From assembly GCA_942493335.1 (NCBI GenBank), contig OW818693.1:1922001-1986000 (forward strand): a DNA stretch of 64,000 bases, in the 5' to 3' direction. Source of the DNA: JAEWSN01 sp942493335 (GTDB taxonomy: Bacteria > Bacillota > Clostridia > DSM-8532). A model generated the notes under the pieces. It did no database searches. It was not told the DNA's origin and saw only the letters and a list, made by a program, of their open reading frames with translations. Positions within the stretch are counted from its first letter, which is position 1; each line of letters starts with the position of its first letter. Shown piece by piece: positions 45,457 to 54,994 of the stretch. The position numbers were made by a program, and so were the translations under genes.

Positions 45457-47709
45457 ATGAAAGACGTAAAGTCGCTCATTGCCCAAATGACCCTTGAGGA
45501 AAAAGCCGGCATGCTTTCCGGCAAGGACTTCTGGACGACCAAAGCGGTCGATCGGCTCGGCATTCCCTCCATGATGATGACGGACGGTCCGCACGGTCTT
45601 CGCAAGCAGGCAGGTGCGTCCGACAATCTGGGCATCATGGATTCCGTCCCGGCAACCTGTTTCCCTTCCGCGGCAGGACTCGCCTGTTCCTGGGACCGAA
45701 GGGTGGCAGGTCGTGTCGGGGAAGCGCTCGGCGAGGAATGCCAGCATCATGACGTCGCAGTCATTCTTGGCCCGGGTGCGAACATCAAGCGTTCCCCCCT
45801 TTGCGGCCGCAACTTCGAATACTTTTCAGAGGATCCCGTCCTTTCCGGAGAGATGGCCGCAGCACATATCTCCGGTGTGCAGCGCAAAGGCGTCGGCACC
45901 TCGCTGAAGCATTTCGCCGCAAACAACCAGGAAACCCGCAGACTCACCATCAACGCGAAGGTGGAGGAGCGCACCCTGCGCGAAATCTATCTGGCCAGTT
46001 TCGAACGTGCCGTGAAGAAGGGTCAGCCGGACACTGTCATGTGCTCCTACAATAAGGTCAATGGCACGTATGCCTCCGAGAATCCCTGGCTGCTGACCGA
46101 TGTACTCCGCAGGGACTGGGGCTTCGAGGGCTTGGTTGTGTCCGACTGGGGCGCTGTAAACAATCGGGTTCCCGGCGTTGCCGCCGGCCTGGATCTGGAA
46201 ATGCCCGGATCACTCGGCATCACGGATGCCCAGATCGTAAAGGCCGTCCAGGAGGGAAGGCTTGAGGAAACCATTGTGGATACCGCCGTGGAACGGATCC
46301 TGAACATCCTGTTCCTGCGAAAGGCCACTCAGAATCCGAATCCCGCCTTTTCGGAAGAAGCCCATCACAAGGTGGCACGTGAAGTGGCCGCCGAATGCGC
46401 CGTTCTCCTGAAGAACGACAACAACCTTCTTCCCCTTTCCTCCGGCAGTACCGTGGCCGTCATCGGCGAGTTTGCCCGCAAGCCGCGATATCAGGGCGGC
46501 GGCAGTTCCCATGTGAACCCGACACACGTCGATGACGCCTTCGAGGAGTTGTCGGAGCTGCATGACGGGCTGTGCACCTTCAGTGCCGGCTACAAGACCG
46601 ACAATGACGAAGTGGACAGCATCCTGCTCGGACATGCGATCGCAGCCGCGCATGCGGCGGAAATCGCCGTCATATTCGCAGGCCTTCCCGATTCTTTCGA
46701 GTCGGAAGGGTATGACAGGAAGCACCTGCGTCTTCCCGACAACCAAATCGCGCTCATCGAGGCGGTCACCTCCGTCCAGCCGAACACCGTCGTGGTGCTC
46801 AGCAACGGATCTCCTGTGGAAATGCCCTGGCTGTACAAGGTGGAGGCTCTGATTGAAGGCTATCTGGGCGGGCAGGCCTGGGGCGGCGCCATGGCGGATA
46901 TTCTCACCGGCAAGGTGAATCCCAGCGGCAAACTGGCGGAAACCTTCCCGGAAATGCTCGAGAACAATCCTTCATTCCTGAATTTCCCCGGCACGAAAGA
47001 GGAAGTCGTGTATCACGAGGGTGTCTTCATCGGGTACCGCTGGTATGAGGCCATGAATCTGGATACGCTGTTCCCGTTCGGTTTCGGGCTTTCCTACACG
47101 ACCTTCGATATCGGCCACCTGAAGCTGGACAAGCACACAATGAAGGATACGGAAACCCTTTCTGTGAGTGTCGATGTCCGAAACACCGGCGAAGTTGCCG
47201 GCAAGGAAATCGTGCAGCTGTATGTAGCAGACAGGGCCGCCTCCGTCCGTCGTCCCGTCAAGGAACTGAAAGCATTCGAAAAGATTTACCTGGAGCCCGG
47301 TGAAACAAAGACAGTCCGATTCACGCTCGAGCGCCGCGACTTTGCATTCTGGAGTGAAAGCCTGTCGGATTGGCTCGTGGAATCCGGCATGTTCGACATC
47401 CTGGTCGGCGATTCGTCGGAAGACATCTGTGCCATGGCGCAGATCGAGGTGACCTCGGACTATATCGAACCCATCCGCATCACCTGGAACACCACCGTAG
47501 GCGACATGATGGCACATCCCCGGACCAAGCCCATCATCGAAGCCATGATGGCGAAAATGATGGGACCGGACAGCCCGATGGCCGGCATGTCCATGGAAAA
47601 CGACGAGATGATGAAGGCGATGATCGCCGAGTCCCCGCTACGCATGATGAAGATGTTCGCGGGGCCCGCAGTGGATTGGAGTTTTCTTGAATCCATGATG
47701 GATGCCTGA
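45457..47709 (+). CDS. GH3 beta-glucosidase-type glycosidase
   Basis: 750 residues in the usual GH3 layout: barrel domain with TDGPHGLRKQ, GPGANIKRSPLCGRNFEYFSED-type block, KHFAANNQETRR and the nucleophile aspartate in LVVSDWGAV; alpha/beta sandwich with the glutamate-bearing loop; and a fibronectin-like domain (SVDVRNTGEVAGKEIVQLYV). No signal peptide, so it is cytoplasmic. The last 65 residues are an unusual Met-rich tail (about 15 methionines) after the Fn3-like domain. ATG 45457 follows AAAGGAG. Divergent from an AraC regulator and closed by a terminator. Confidence 0.93.
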   Translation: MKDVKSLIAQMTLEEKAGMLSGKDFWTTKAVDRLGIPSMMMTDGPHGLRKQAGASDNLGIMDSVPATCFPSAAGLACSWDRRVAGRVGEALGEECQHHDVAVILGPGANIKRSPLCGRNFEYFSEDPVLSGEMAAAHISGVQRKGVGTSLKHFAANNQETRRLTINAKVEERTLREIYLASFERAVKKGQPDTVMCSYNKVNGTYASENPWLLTDVLRRDWGFEGLVVSDWGAVNNRVPGVAAGLDLEMPGSLGITDAQIVKAVQEGRLEETIVDTAVERILNILFLRKATQNPNPAFSEEAHHKVAREVAAECAVLLKNDNNLLPLSSGSTVAVIGEFARKPRYQGGGSSHVNPTHVDDAFEELSELHDGLCTFSAGYKTDNDEVDSILLGHAIAAAHAAEIAVIFAGLPDSFESEGYDRKHLRLPDNQIALIEAVTSVQPNTVVVLSNGSPVEMPWLYKVEALIEGYLGGQAWGGAMADILTGKVNPSGKLAETFPEMLENNPSFLNFPGTKEEVVYHEGVFIGYRWYEAMNLDTLFPFGFGLSYTTFDIGHLKLDKHTMKDTETLSVSVDVRNTGEVAGKEIVQLYVADRAASVRRPVKELKAFEKIYLEPGETKTVRFTLERRDFAFWSESLSDWLVESGMFDILVGDSSEDICAMAQIEVTSDYIEPIRITWNTTVGDMMAHPRTKPIIEAMMAKMMGPDSPMAGMSMENDEMMKAMIAESPLRMMKMFAGPAVDWSFLESMMDA

Positions 47710-47733
47710 ACAAGGGATATCGGCTTCAAAATC

Positions 47734-47764
47734 CGGAAGACCGCTCCATATGGGGCGGTCTTCC
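47734..47764. terminator. Bidirectional terminator between GH3 and NUDIX genes
   Basis: Arms GGAAGACCGCTCC and GGGGCGGTCTTCC (one mismatch) around ATAT. T-rich sequence follows on the minus side (ATTTTG) and weakly on the plus side, in the gap between two convergent genes. Confidence 0.7.
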
Positions 47765-47802
47765 TCATCCTTCCACTCTATCGCAATGGCAACCGGAGCC
47801 GT

Positions 47803-48426
47803 TCATTTCCGACAAGTCCCTGCAGTAAGCCGTTCCGTCAGTTTGTCATATACGGTGTGCATGTCCGGCTCAACGGAATGATGGTTCACTTCGCCAAGCG
47901 GTACCCACATCACCCCGCTGTTTTCCCCTTCACAGACAGTCAGCGGATCCGCTTCGTCGGCTTCCAGCAGGAAAGCCGCGTTCAAATGCAGGTGGGAAGG
48001 GACGAAGACACCCCTTCGCACATGACTCCATACCGGCAGAATATCCAGTGCGAAAATTCCGGACACCAGCGGCTTCACAGCCTTCACGCCGGTTTCCTCG
48101 ACTGCCTCGCGCATGGCGACAGAGAGCAGATCCGCCGCGCCATCCGCATGCCCGCCGGTCCAGGACCAGGAACGGTACAGGTTGTGATAAACCATCAGCG
48201 TTTTTGTACGCTCCCGGTTCACAATCCATGCGGAGCCTGTGAAATGGGCCACGCGGTTTCGCCTGTCCAGCAGATCATCATGCCTTTCCAACAGGGAGAG
48301 CATGACCTCGCGGTCGCCCTCCTCCTGGGTTCCGATGGGCTGATAGGCACGGATGAACTCCCGCAGCCAGGCCAAATCCGTCTGATGACTTGCGTTTCCG
48401 GGGCTGCGAACCGTTTCAGGCGCCAT
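47803..48426 (-). CDS. NUDIX hydrolase
   Basis: 207 residues. The NUDIX box is GGHADGAADLLSVAMREAV followed by EETGV; the REXXEE core is intact, while the first box glutamate is replaced by alanine, as in a common subgroup starting GGHADG. Enzymes of this fold cleave nucleoside diphosphates linked to another group. The substrate is unknown. ATG 48426 shares one base with the stop of the GNAT gene (TGATG), so the two are coupled; a GTG one codon earlier is an alternative. Confidence 0.88.
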   Translation of the reverse strand: MAPETVRSPGNASHQTDLAWLREFIRAYQPIGTQEEGDREVMLSLLERHDDLLDRRNRVAHFTGSAWIVNRERTKTLMVYHNLYRSWSWTGGHADGAADLLSVAMREAVEETGVKAVKPLVSGIFALDILPVWSHVRRGVFVPSHLHLNAAFLLEADEADPLTVCEGENSGVMWVPLGEVNHHSVEPDMHTVYDKLTERLTAGTCRK

Positions 48427-49214
48427 CACAGATTCTCCGTGTTCAGGCTTTTGTTGAAATAGTTGAGATCTTCCCTTCGTTCCCAGCCAAGAGCTTCCCA
48501 GAAGGAATTCCCGAGTCCGTTGTCCTTGAAGACGATCAATGCCGACTTATGGATCCCTTCAGCTGCAAGTGCCTGCAATGCAGAGTCTACAAGCGCCTTT
48601 CCGATGCCGCGTCCCCGGAACTCCGGCAGGACGGCCACATGATACAGATATCCGCGCCGCCCGTCATGCCCGCAGAGCACGGAACCGACAATGTCACCGG
48701 CCGCATCCCCGACAAAACAACTGGTCGGATTCCGGTACAGGAAGCGGGAAATCCCTTCCGGAGAATCATCCAGGCTGCGCAGTCCGATCCCCGGAATGGC
48801 GTCCCACATTTCCCGGACAGAAGGGTAGTCGGTCAGGTCCATGGGACGGATTTCCACCATGCCGGCAGCTTCCCCGCCCGATTCAGGTTTTTCGAAATCG
48901 GCAACCAGCCGGCGTGCCGCTTCCAGATGATCCGCGGGTACGTAAAGATCGGTCCCGTAGAGGGATCTTCCCATCACAATATGAAGATACTGACCGGTTT
49001 CCGGGTATTTGCGAAGAACCGGGATACCGGCTTCGACCAATAGCGTCTCCAGCATGCCGGCGCTGAGGTCGTCCGACACATTCATCAGAAACACCGGGCC
49101 TTCGGGGTCCTGAGACTCCACTGTCACGTTTTCCGGCTCCGAGTTGTCATCCGATTCCTTTGCTGTGTCTCCCGCAATCATATTGTTATCCGGTTTCAAG
49201 TTGTCTTCCGTCAT
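48426..49214 (-). CDS. DUF2007-like/GNAT acetyltransferase fusion protein
   Basis: 262 residues with two parts. Residues about 35-110 resemble the DUF2007 'putative signal transducing' fold (DLSAGMLETLLVEAGIPVL, GTDLYVPADHLEAARRLVAD). Residues about 120-262 are a GNAT domain with the acetyl-CoA loop VLPEFRGRGIGKALV and the closing GLGNSFWEALGWERRED. GNAT enzymes acetylate amines on proteins, antibiotics or metabolites. The first 30 residues are acidic and disordered. ATG 49214 follows GGGAGGA; upstream codons lack support. It is coupled to the NUDIX gene and lies 125 bases downstream of the ABC exporter. Confidence 0.8.
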   Translation of the reverse strand: MTEDNLKPDNNMIAGDTAKESDDNSEPENVTVESQDPEGPVFLMNVSDDLSAGMLETLLVEAGIPVLRKYPETGQYLHIVMGRSLYGTDLYVPADHLEAARRLVADFEKPESGGEAAGMVEIRPMDLTDYPSVREMWDAIPGIGLRSLDDSPEGISRFLYRNPTSCFVGDAAGDIVGSVLCGHDGRRGYLYHVAVLPEFRGRGIGKALVDSALQALAAEGIHKSALIVFKDNGLGNSFWEALGWERREDLNYFNKSLNTENL

Positions 49215-49339
49215 GTCGGCATCCTCCCGTCGGTTGATCCGCTTCCCGCCTGCAAATACGCGTAGCGTTTTGCAGGTCCGCCATGTGCGTCGCGCGGGCG
49301 CATCACCCCTGACAAGCGTACACCCGGATCGGGGGAGTT

Positions 49340-51085
49340 TCAACCCGCGAACTGCATCTGCACCAGCTCCGCATATCGGCCGCCCTTCGAAACCAGTTCC
49401 TGATGGGAACCCCGTTCAACGATCTGCCCGTTCTCCAGCACCAGAATACGGTCCGCATGCCGCACTGTGGACAGCCGATGTGCCACCACCAGGGTGGTCC
49501 GACCCTTCATCAGTGTATCGAGCGCTTCCTGCACGGCCTGCTCGGACTGACTGTCCAGGGCTGCAGTCGCCTCATCGAGGAGCAGGATCGGCGCATTGCG
49601 CAGGATGGCGCGTGCAATGGCGATTCGCTGGCGCTGTCCGCCGGACAGCTGAGCGCCGCGTTCCCCCGCGTCCGTATCATATCCCTGCGGCAACCCGCAG
49701 ATGAATTCATGCGCCTGGGCGGCTTTCGCAGCGTCCTCCACTTCCTCGTCAGATGCCCCAGGTTTTCCGGACGCGATATTCTCCCGGATACTGCCTGAAA
49801 ACAGGAAATTGCTTTGGGGCACATACGCCATCCGCTCCCGCAGGGCGCCGACCGGCCAGCTGCCGGTGTCGGTCCCTTCCAGGAAGATGCTGCCTGCTTC
49901 CGCGGGATACAGGTCCATCAACAACCGCAACAACGTACTCTTGCCACCGCCGCTTCCTCCGACCAGAGCGATGGTCTCTCCGGCTTGAATCTTTTCATGG
50001 ATGCCATTGAGAACGGGTTTGCCCGGTTCATAGCCGAAAACGGTTCCATCGATTTCAATTAGCGGCCGTTCCGTTTTCATGACAGGCACCGGTTTCCCAT
50101 TGAGAGACTCCACCGGTTCGTCCAGCACCTCGAACACCCGGTCCGCTCCGGCGAGCGACCGCTGCAGCTGGCTGAGGGATTCGCCGAGATTCCTGAACAT
50201 GCTGTTCACCGAGTTCGAGATCTGGACAATGCCGATCAGCGTCGGAAAGGTGAGAAATCCAAGCCGGATGCCGACGCTGCCGATCGCGATGAGGCCGAAG
50301 ATCTGCATGAAATTGGCCACTTCGCCAACCCCGCGCTGGCCGGTCTGCCAATGGGTCCGTTTCATGCCCCGCCGGAACAATTCCGAATTCGCTTCCCGAT
50401 ACCGTCGTCCCGCCCATTCCGAGAGGCGGTAGATGCGGATGAGGGTGGCGGCGCCAAGCAAATCCGAGGTGTGTTCCGAAACCTTCCCCTTCGATGCCTG
50501 CACTTCATCCGAAAGCCGCTTGACCGGGGAGATGAAGCGGGCGTTCATCCATAATGCGGCAAGGCCGATCAGGATGGCGAGAAGCGCCACTCGCCAATCC
50601 AGGACAAACATCGCGATCGCGCCGCCGATGCCTGAAACCACCGTTCGCACCGGGAACATGAGATGCCAGCCGATGGCCTGTTCGGCAGCCTGCATGTCGG
50701 CGGTGGCACGGGACAGCACATCCCCGCTGTGCCGTGCGTCGAACCAGGATGCGGGAAGACGCAAAAGATGACGGACAAGGCCTTTCCGCATGCGTCCCGA
50801 TGCACGCAGCCCCGCTTGGCCGTAGAACAGGTCGCCGACATAGGAAATGATGCCCAGAACAAGGAATCCGCCCACCATCAGCATAAGTCCCTGAACCAGA
50901 ACATCCGGACGTTTCTCGGTCATCGACCGGAAAAGCAGGATCAGACCGAAAGCGAGCACAAGCTGCATCACCAGGTCCTGAACGGATCCGAGCGCCAGGC
51001 CGGCCCAGAATCTCTTCCCATCCGGCTTCACAAAAGTCAACAGCCGTTTCAGGCTTTGCATCGTCGTTTTCAAGGATGCCTTCAT
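49340..51085 (-). CDS. ABC exporter half-transporter (second of a pair)
   Basis: 581 residues: six-helix type-IV exporter membrane domain followed by an ATPase with Walker A VGGSGGGKST, signature LSGGQRQR, Walker B ILLLDEATAAL and the H-loop VVAHRLST. The site glutamate after Walker B is present, so this half should carry the active consensus site. ATG 51085 follows GGAGG, and ATGA overlap couples it to the partner gene. Such pairs export drugs, lipids or peptides; the substrate cannot be told. Confidence 0.92.
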   Translation of the reverse strand: MKASLKTTMQSLKRLLTFVKPDGKRFWAGLALGSVQDLVMQLVLAFGLILLFRSMTEKRPDVLVQGLMLMVGGFLVLGIISYVGDLFYGQAGLRASGRMRKGLVRHLLRLPASWFDARHSGDVLSRATADMQAAEQAIGWHLMFPVRTVVSGIGGAIAMFVLDWRVALLAILIGLAALWMNARFISPVKRLSDEVQASKGKVSEHTSDLLGAATLIRIYRLSEWAGRRYREANSELFRRGMKRTHWQTGQRGVGEVANFMQIFGLIAIGSVGIRLGFLTFPTLIGIVQISNSVNSMFRNLGESLSQLQRSLAGADRVFEVLDEPVESLNGKPVPVMKTERPLIEIDGTVFGYEPGKPVLNGIHEKIQAGETIALVGGSGGGKSTLLRLLMDLYPAEAGSIFLEGTDTGSWPVGALRERMAYVPQSNFLFSGSIRENIASGKPGASDEEVEDAAKAAQAHEFICGLPQGYDTDAGERGAQLSGGQRQRIAIARAILRNAPILLLDEATAALDSQSEQAVQEALDTLMKGRTTLVVAHRLSTVRHADRILVLENGQIVERGSHQELVSKGGRYAELVQMQFAG

Positions 51086-52944
51086 GCGCATGCCTCCCCG
51101 TCCGCCTGGTTGCGGACAAGTTCCCAATATCGGCCCTTCAGCGACATCAAAGCCTCGTGACAGCCCTCCTCCACCACGCGTCCGCCCTCCAGAACGAGGA
51201 TGCGGTCCGCATTGCGCACGGTGGACAGCCGATGTGCGACCACAACGGAGGTCCTTCCCGTCATCAGGCGTTCCAGCTCATGCTGTACGGCCTGTTCCGT
51301 TGCGGTGTCGAGTGCGGAGGTCGGTTCGTCGAGCAGCAGGATTTCCGTGTCGCGCAGTGCGGCCCGCGCGATGCCGATGCGCTGGCGCTGTCCGCCGGAC
51401 AGCCTGGCCCCGCGTTCTCCGGCATCCGAATCATAACCATCCGGAAGGGTTCGGATGAACTCGGCGACATGCGCGTGTTCGGCGGCCACTCCGATTTCTC
51501 CGTCCGCAACGGACGAACCGGAAGTCATCAGCGCCCGGTCTCCCATTGCGCCGATGGCGATGTTCTCGCCGAGAGAGGCTGGAAACAGGTAGGTTTCCTG
51601 CTGGACAAGCGCCATATGGCGACGCATCGCAGGAAGGGACCATTCCGACTGGGCATGGCCCCCGAAACGGACAAGGCCGGAATCAGGCTCGTGAAGACCG
51701 GCAATCAATTTCAGCAGCGTGCTCTTCCCGCTCCCGCTCCCGCCTACGACAGCAATGGACTCCCCTTTGCGGATATCCAGGTTGAAACCGTCGAACACCT
51801 GTTGACGGACCGATTCACCGTCTGCATCCTCGCGGCCGTATGAAAAGCTGATGTTCCGCATCTCGACCAACGGCACATTCTCCAGAATGGGAAGATCGCT
51901 TCCATCAACCCGCTCAAGCGGCAATTCATACAACTGCCACAATCTTTCGCAGGCGCCTGCCGCCTTGCGGGTCTCCCCCAGAATCTGACCAAGTGCCATG
52001 ATCGGATTGATGAGTCCGTTGCTGACGGAGATGAAACCGATGACTTCCGGCGCCGTCAGCCGTCCGCTCAGTACGAATACCGCGCCCATGCCTCCCATGA
52101 CAAGCAGGGGAATCAGCACGTTCAGGAAATTCGTCATGCCCATTTTGATCCGCGCCTGCAAAACCACTTCGCCATCCCGGACCCACTGGTCCGTCGCCTG
52201 GTCATGCCGTTCCTGCAGCCACCCCTGCAGCCCGAAAGCCTTGATTTCCACCTGACCGGACACCGCATCCTGCGTGATGACATTGGCGTCGCCAAGCGCT
52301 TCATTCTGTTTGGCCGTAAGGGTCTGCACCGGTTTTCCGACCAGGGAGACCAGTGCCATCACGATCGGAACCGCCGCAAAGGACATCAGCAGAAGTTCCC
52401 AGCTGATCACTACGGCCGAACCCAGCGCGAGAAACAGCCAGGCGGCGTGAAAGGCAATGGTCGGCAGATAACCCTCGAGGTAGGTTCCCACCTGTCCCAG
52501 GTCGTTGCCCACCAGAGACAGCAGATCGCCGGAACGGTGCTTTTCCAGTTCCGGAAGACGGATCCGCATGAGCCTGTCCGCTGTTTTGTCCCGAAGGTCC
52601 CGCATCACATGGTTCACATAGCGCCCGGCCATATAGCTGCTGATGACGGAGAACACCGCACCGCTGAAGAACAGGATGCCGATGTTCAGCATCCACTGGT
52701 TGAATCCCGCAGAATCCGCCTGAAGAACCCCGTTCGTCAGCCCTATGATGGCCCATGCGAACCCGACAGCGACACCCGCCCCGACAATTCCTGAAGCCAT
52801 TGCGCCCGCAAGCCATCCAAGGTGGCGGCGATGCTCGTGCAGCAACCGGCCGATGGTGGGTTTCAATTTCACGGAACCCGTGACGGCCTTCTTTTGTTTT
52901 CCAGCCTTCCCAGTCCGCTTCTTCCCTGTATTGGGGTCTTGCAT
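51082..52944 (-). CDS. ABC exporter half-transporter (first of a pair)
   Basis: 620 residues. A basic N-terminal stretch (KKRTGKAGKQKKAV) precedes the six-helix membrane domain. The ATPase has Walker A VGGSGSGKST, signature LSGGQRQR, Walker B ILLLDEPTSAL and the H-loop VVAHRLST. Both halves have complete motifs, so this need not be a degenerate-site heterodimer. ATG 52944 follows GGAGGCG. The stop overlaps the partner start by ATGA, so the two proteins are made together. Confidence 0.92.
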   Translation of the reverse strand: MQDPNTGKKRTGKAGKQKKAVTGSVKLKPTIGRLLHEHRRHLGWLAGAMASGIVGAGVAVGFAWAIIGLTNGVLQADSAGFNQWMLNIGILFFSGAVFSVISSYMAGRYVNHVMRDLRDKTADRLMRIRLPELEKHRSGDLLSLVGNDLGQVGTYLEGYLPTIAFHAAWLFLALGSAVVISWELLLMSFAAVPIVMALVSLVGKPVQTLTAKQNEALGDANVITQDAVSGQVEIKAFGLQGWLQERHDQATDQWVRDGEVVLQARIKMGMTNFLNVLIPLLVMGGMGAVFVLSGRLTAPEVIGFISVSNGLINPIMALGQILGETRKAAGACERLWQLYELPLERVDGSDLPILENVPLVEMRNISFSYGREDADGESVRQQVFDGFNLDIRKGESIAVVGGSGSGKSTLLKLIAGLHEPDSGLVRFGGHAQSEWSLPAMRRHMALVQQETYLFPASLGENIAIGAMGDRALMTSGSSVADGEIGVAAEHAHVAEFIRTLPDGYDSDAGERGARLSGGQRQRIGIARAALRDTEILLLDEPTSALDTATEQAVQHELERLMTGRTSVVVAHRLSTVRNADRILVLEGGRVVEEGCHEALMSLKGRYWELVRNQADGEACA

Positions 52945-53121
52945 GTTGCGCCTCCGTCCGTACATCGGAATGGCTGGCTCGAATCGTTCCGACCTCCCCT
53001 GCCGCTTTCTGTGTACGACGTTCCGGCGTCTCCGCCGCTTCGGGGGGATCGGGATTCATGCCGCCACTGGCTTTACGTCCGATCCCCCGCCATTGTCTAT
53101 TGGAATTGCATGAGAATCCCT

Positions 53122-53916
53122 TTACAGCAATTTCTCCGGAACATAGCCCCGGGCTGCGCCACGGAGCAGGAAGAAGTCGATGACCGCAATCAGCAGGCCA
53201 ACTCCCAGCAGAATGGGTTCGTCCAGCAGGAACAGGCCGGTGGCCTGCCCGCCTACCAGCAGCAGGATCGGAAGCACGACGAAGGCGGCCATCTGCTGTG
53301 CGTCCTGAAACGTGTTCGCCTTGGCGGATACCCGTACCATGAAGGCAACACCAAGCACCGTAACCCCCGGTGTCACCCAGAAGATGAGAATCAGCCACTT
53401 CAGGTTCGGGAAGATGAGATGCCCGAAATACACCCGCCCACCGATGTCCACGACAATGCCGAACGCAATCACAGTGACCAGCGCCGTCAGGTAGGAAACC
53501 AGAACGGTCCCGGCCACCTTCGCAACAAACAGCTCCCGCAGGGAAAGAGGCGTGTACATAAGGGATTCAAGCGTCTTGTGTTCCTTTTCCCCGACAAAGC
53601 TGCTGGCACCCATGATGCTGGCACACATGACGGGAATGAGCAGGAACATGGTGGGAAAGAAGATGTTCACGCCGATGGTGATCATGGTTTGCGCAGGCGT
53701 CATGCCGGCAAACAGATCCCCGAAAACGCGGACCATCTGATCAAATCCGTTGATTCCGACCATGCCGGACTGGCCGAACTGTGCGCCGACCATGAGAGCG
53801 GCGGGAAAGACGACCATGATGAGAAGGGGAACGAGTACGAGCGGGACAATGGTCTGGGAACTGCCAGTGATCTCAATGACATCCTTGCGGATCATGGCCC
53901 ATTGCGCCTTGTTCAT
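53122..53916 (-). CDS. ABC-2 type transporter permease
   Basis: 264 residues with six transmembrane helices. The family segment EKEHKTLESLMYTPLS, found in ABC-2 permeases just before the third helix, is clear. The first residues (MNKAQWAMIRKDVIEI) match the cytoplasmic elbow helix. It pairs with the ATPase gene upstream, whose stop overlaps its ATG (ATGA). The ATG also has GGGAGG before it. Cargo is unknown; the pair resembles natural-product or lipid export modules. Confidence 0.9.
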   Translation of the reverse strand: MNKAQWAMIRKDVIEITGSSQTIVPLVLVPLLIMVVFPAALMVGAQFGQSGMVGINGFDQMVRVFGDLFAGMTPAQTMITIGVNIFFPTMFLLIPVMCASIMGASSFVGEKEHKTLESLMYTPLSLRELFVAKVAGTVLVSYLTALVTVIAFGIVVDIGGRVYFGHLIFPNLKWLILIFWVTPGVTVLGVAFMVRVSAKANTFQDAQQMAAFVVLPILLLVGGQATGLFLLDEPILLGVGLLIAVIDFFLLRGAARGYVPEKLL

Positions 53917-54842
53917 GCCACCACACCTCCCTTGATCATTTCTTCTTTCGGGTTGCGGTAGCTGAAATACAGATCCTCGAGGCTCCAGCGCTCCTGTCGG
54001 GCTTCAAAGAGCCGGCCCCCGCCGGACAGGACGAAGCCAAGAATTTCCGATGCCTCCGCGTCATCCCGGATGGGTATGGCCAACCCACCATCCGGCAATC
54101 TTTCACCATCCCGGACAGGTGGAAGGTTCTCACCGCGCAAAACCAGCCGGGTGCGGGACCCCTGCCGCGCGAGCAGCTCCGCGAAGGTTCCGAAGCCAAT
54201 CAGTTCCCCCTGCTGCATGAAACCATACATCGTGCAGATGTCTTCCGCATACTTGAGCTGATGCGTGCACAGGAACACGGTCACGCCTTCCTGGCGGACC
54301 AGCCCGCCGATCATGTCCGTCACATGGGCGGAAGCTTCCGGATCCAATCCGGAAGTCGGTTCGTCCAGGAAAAGGACTTTGGGCTCATGCAGCAGCGCCC
54401 GTGCGAGCAGGAGCCTTTTCTTCATGCCGGTGCTGTACGTCTTCACCTTTTTGTCCTGGTGCTCTGTAAGCTCCATGGCTTTGAGCAGTCCTTTGGCCCT
54501 GGACTGGATGCGTTCTTCCTCCATTCCCTGAAGACGGCCGAAAAACCTGAGGTTTTCAAGACCTGTCAAACGTTCATAGGGCGCGGCCGTCTCCGTCAGG
54601 ACGCCGCAGATCCGGTGGATATCCTCCGCCTGCTGCATGACATCCAGTCCGAAGACGGAAGCATGTCCGCCGGTCGGCGTCAGGATGCCGTTGAGCAACC
54701 TCACCATCGTGGTTTTTCCGGCCCCGTTCGGACCAAGAAATCCGAACACCTCACCTTGCGGGATGGCGAACGAAACATCGGAAAGCGCTTTTGTTCCGGT
54801 CTGAAACAGTTTTTGGACTCGTTCTGTCGTAATTGCCTGCAT
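53913..54842 (-). CDS. ABC transporter ATP-binding protein (ABC-2 partner)
   Basis: 309 residues. ATPase core with Walker A GPNGAGKTTM, signature YSTGMKKRLLLARAL, Walker B VLFLDEPTSGLDP and H-loop LCTHQLKYAED. The last 80 residues form the extra C-terminal domain of this subfamily, ending in SLEDLYFSYRN. ATG 54842 follows GTGGAGGC; a longer frame is open but unsupported. It forms a two-gene operon with the permease. Confidence 0.93.
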   Translation of the reverse strand: MQAITTERVQKLFQTGTKALSDVSFAIPQGEVFGFLGPNGAGKTTMVRLLNGILTPTGGHASVFGLDVMQQAEDIHRICGVLTETAAPYERLTGLENLRFFGRLQGMEEERIQSRAKGLLKAMELTEHQDKKVKTYSTGMKKRLLLARALLHEPKVLFLDEPTSGLDPEASAHVTDMIGGLVRQEGVTVFLCTHQLKYAEDICTMYGFMQQGELIGFGTFAELLARQGSRTRLVLRGENLPPVRDGERLPDGGLAIPIRDDAEASEILGFVLSGGGRLFEARQERWSLEDLYFSYRNPKEEMIKGGVVA

Positions 54843-54994
54843 GATATGCCTCCACTTGCCTTGCGCACTTTCACAGATCCCTTCCATCTCCATCCAGTTT
54901 TTGGCTTCGGTACGCCGGAAACCCCAAGGGTGTCTGTCCTTCCATATACGTTTGGGAAAGCGGAAGCGTTCAAGGGAATCGGAAATGTTTCCGG

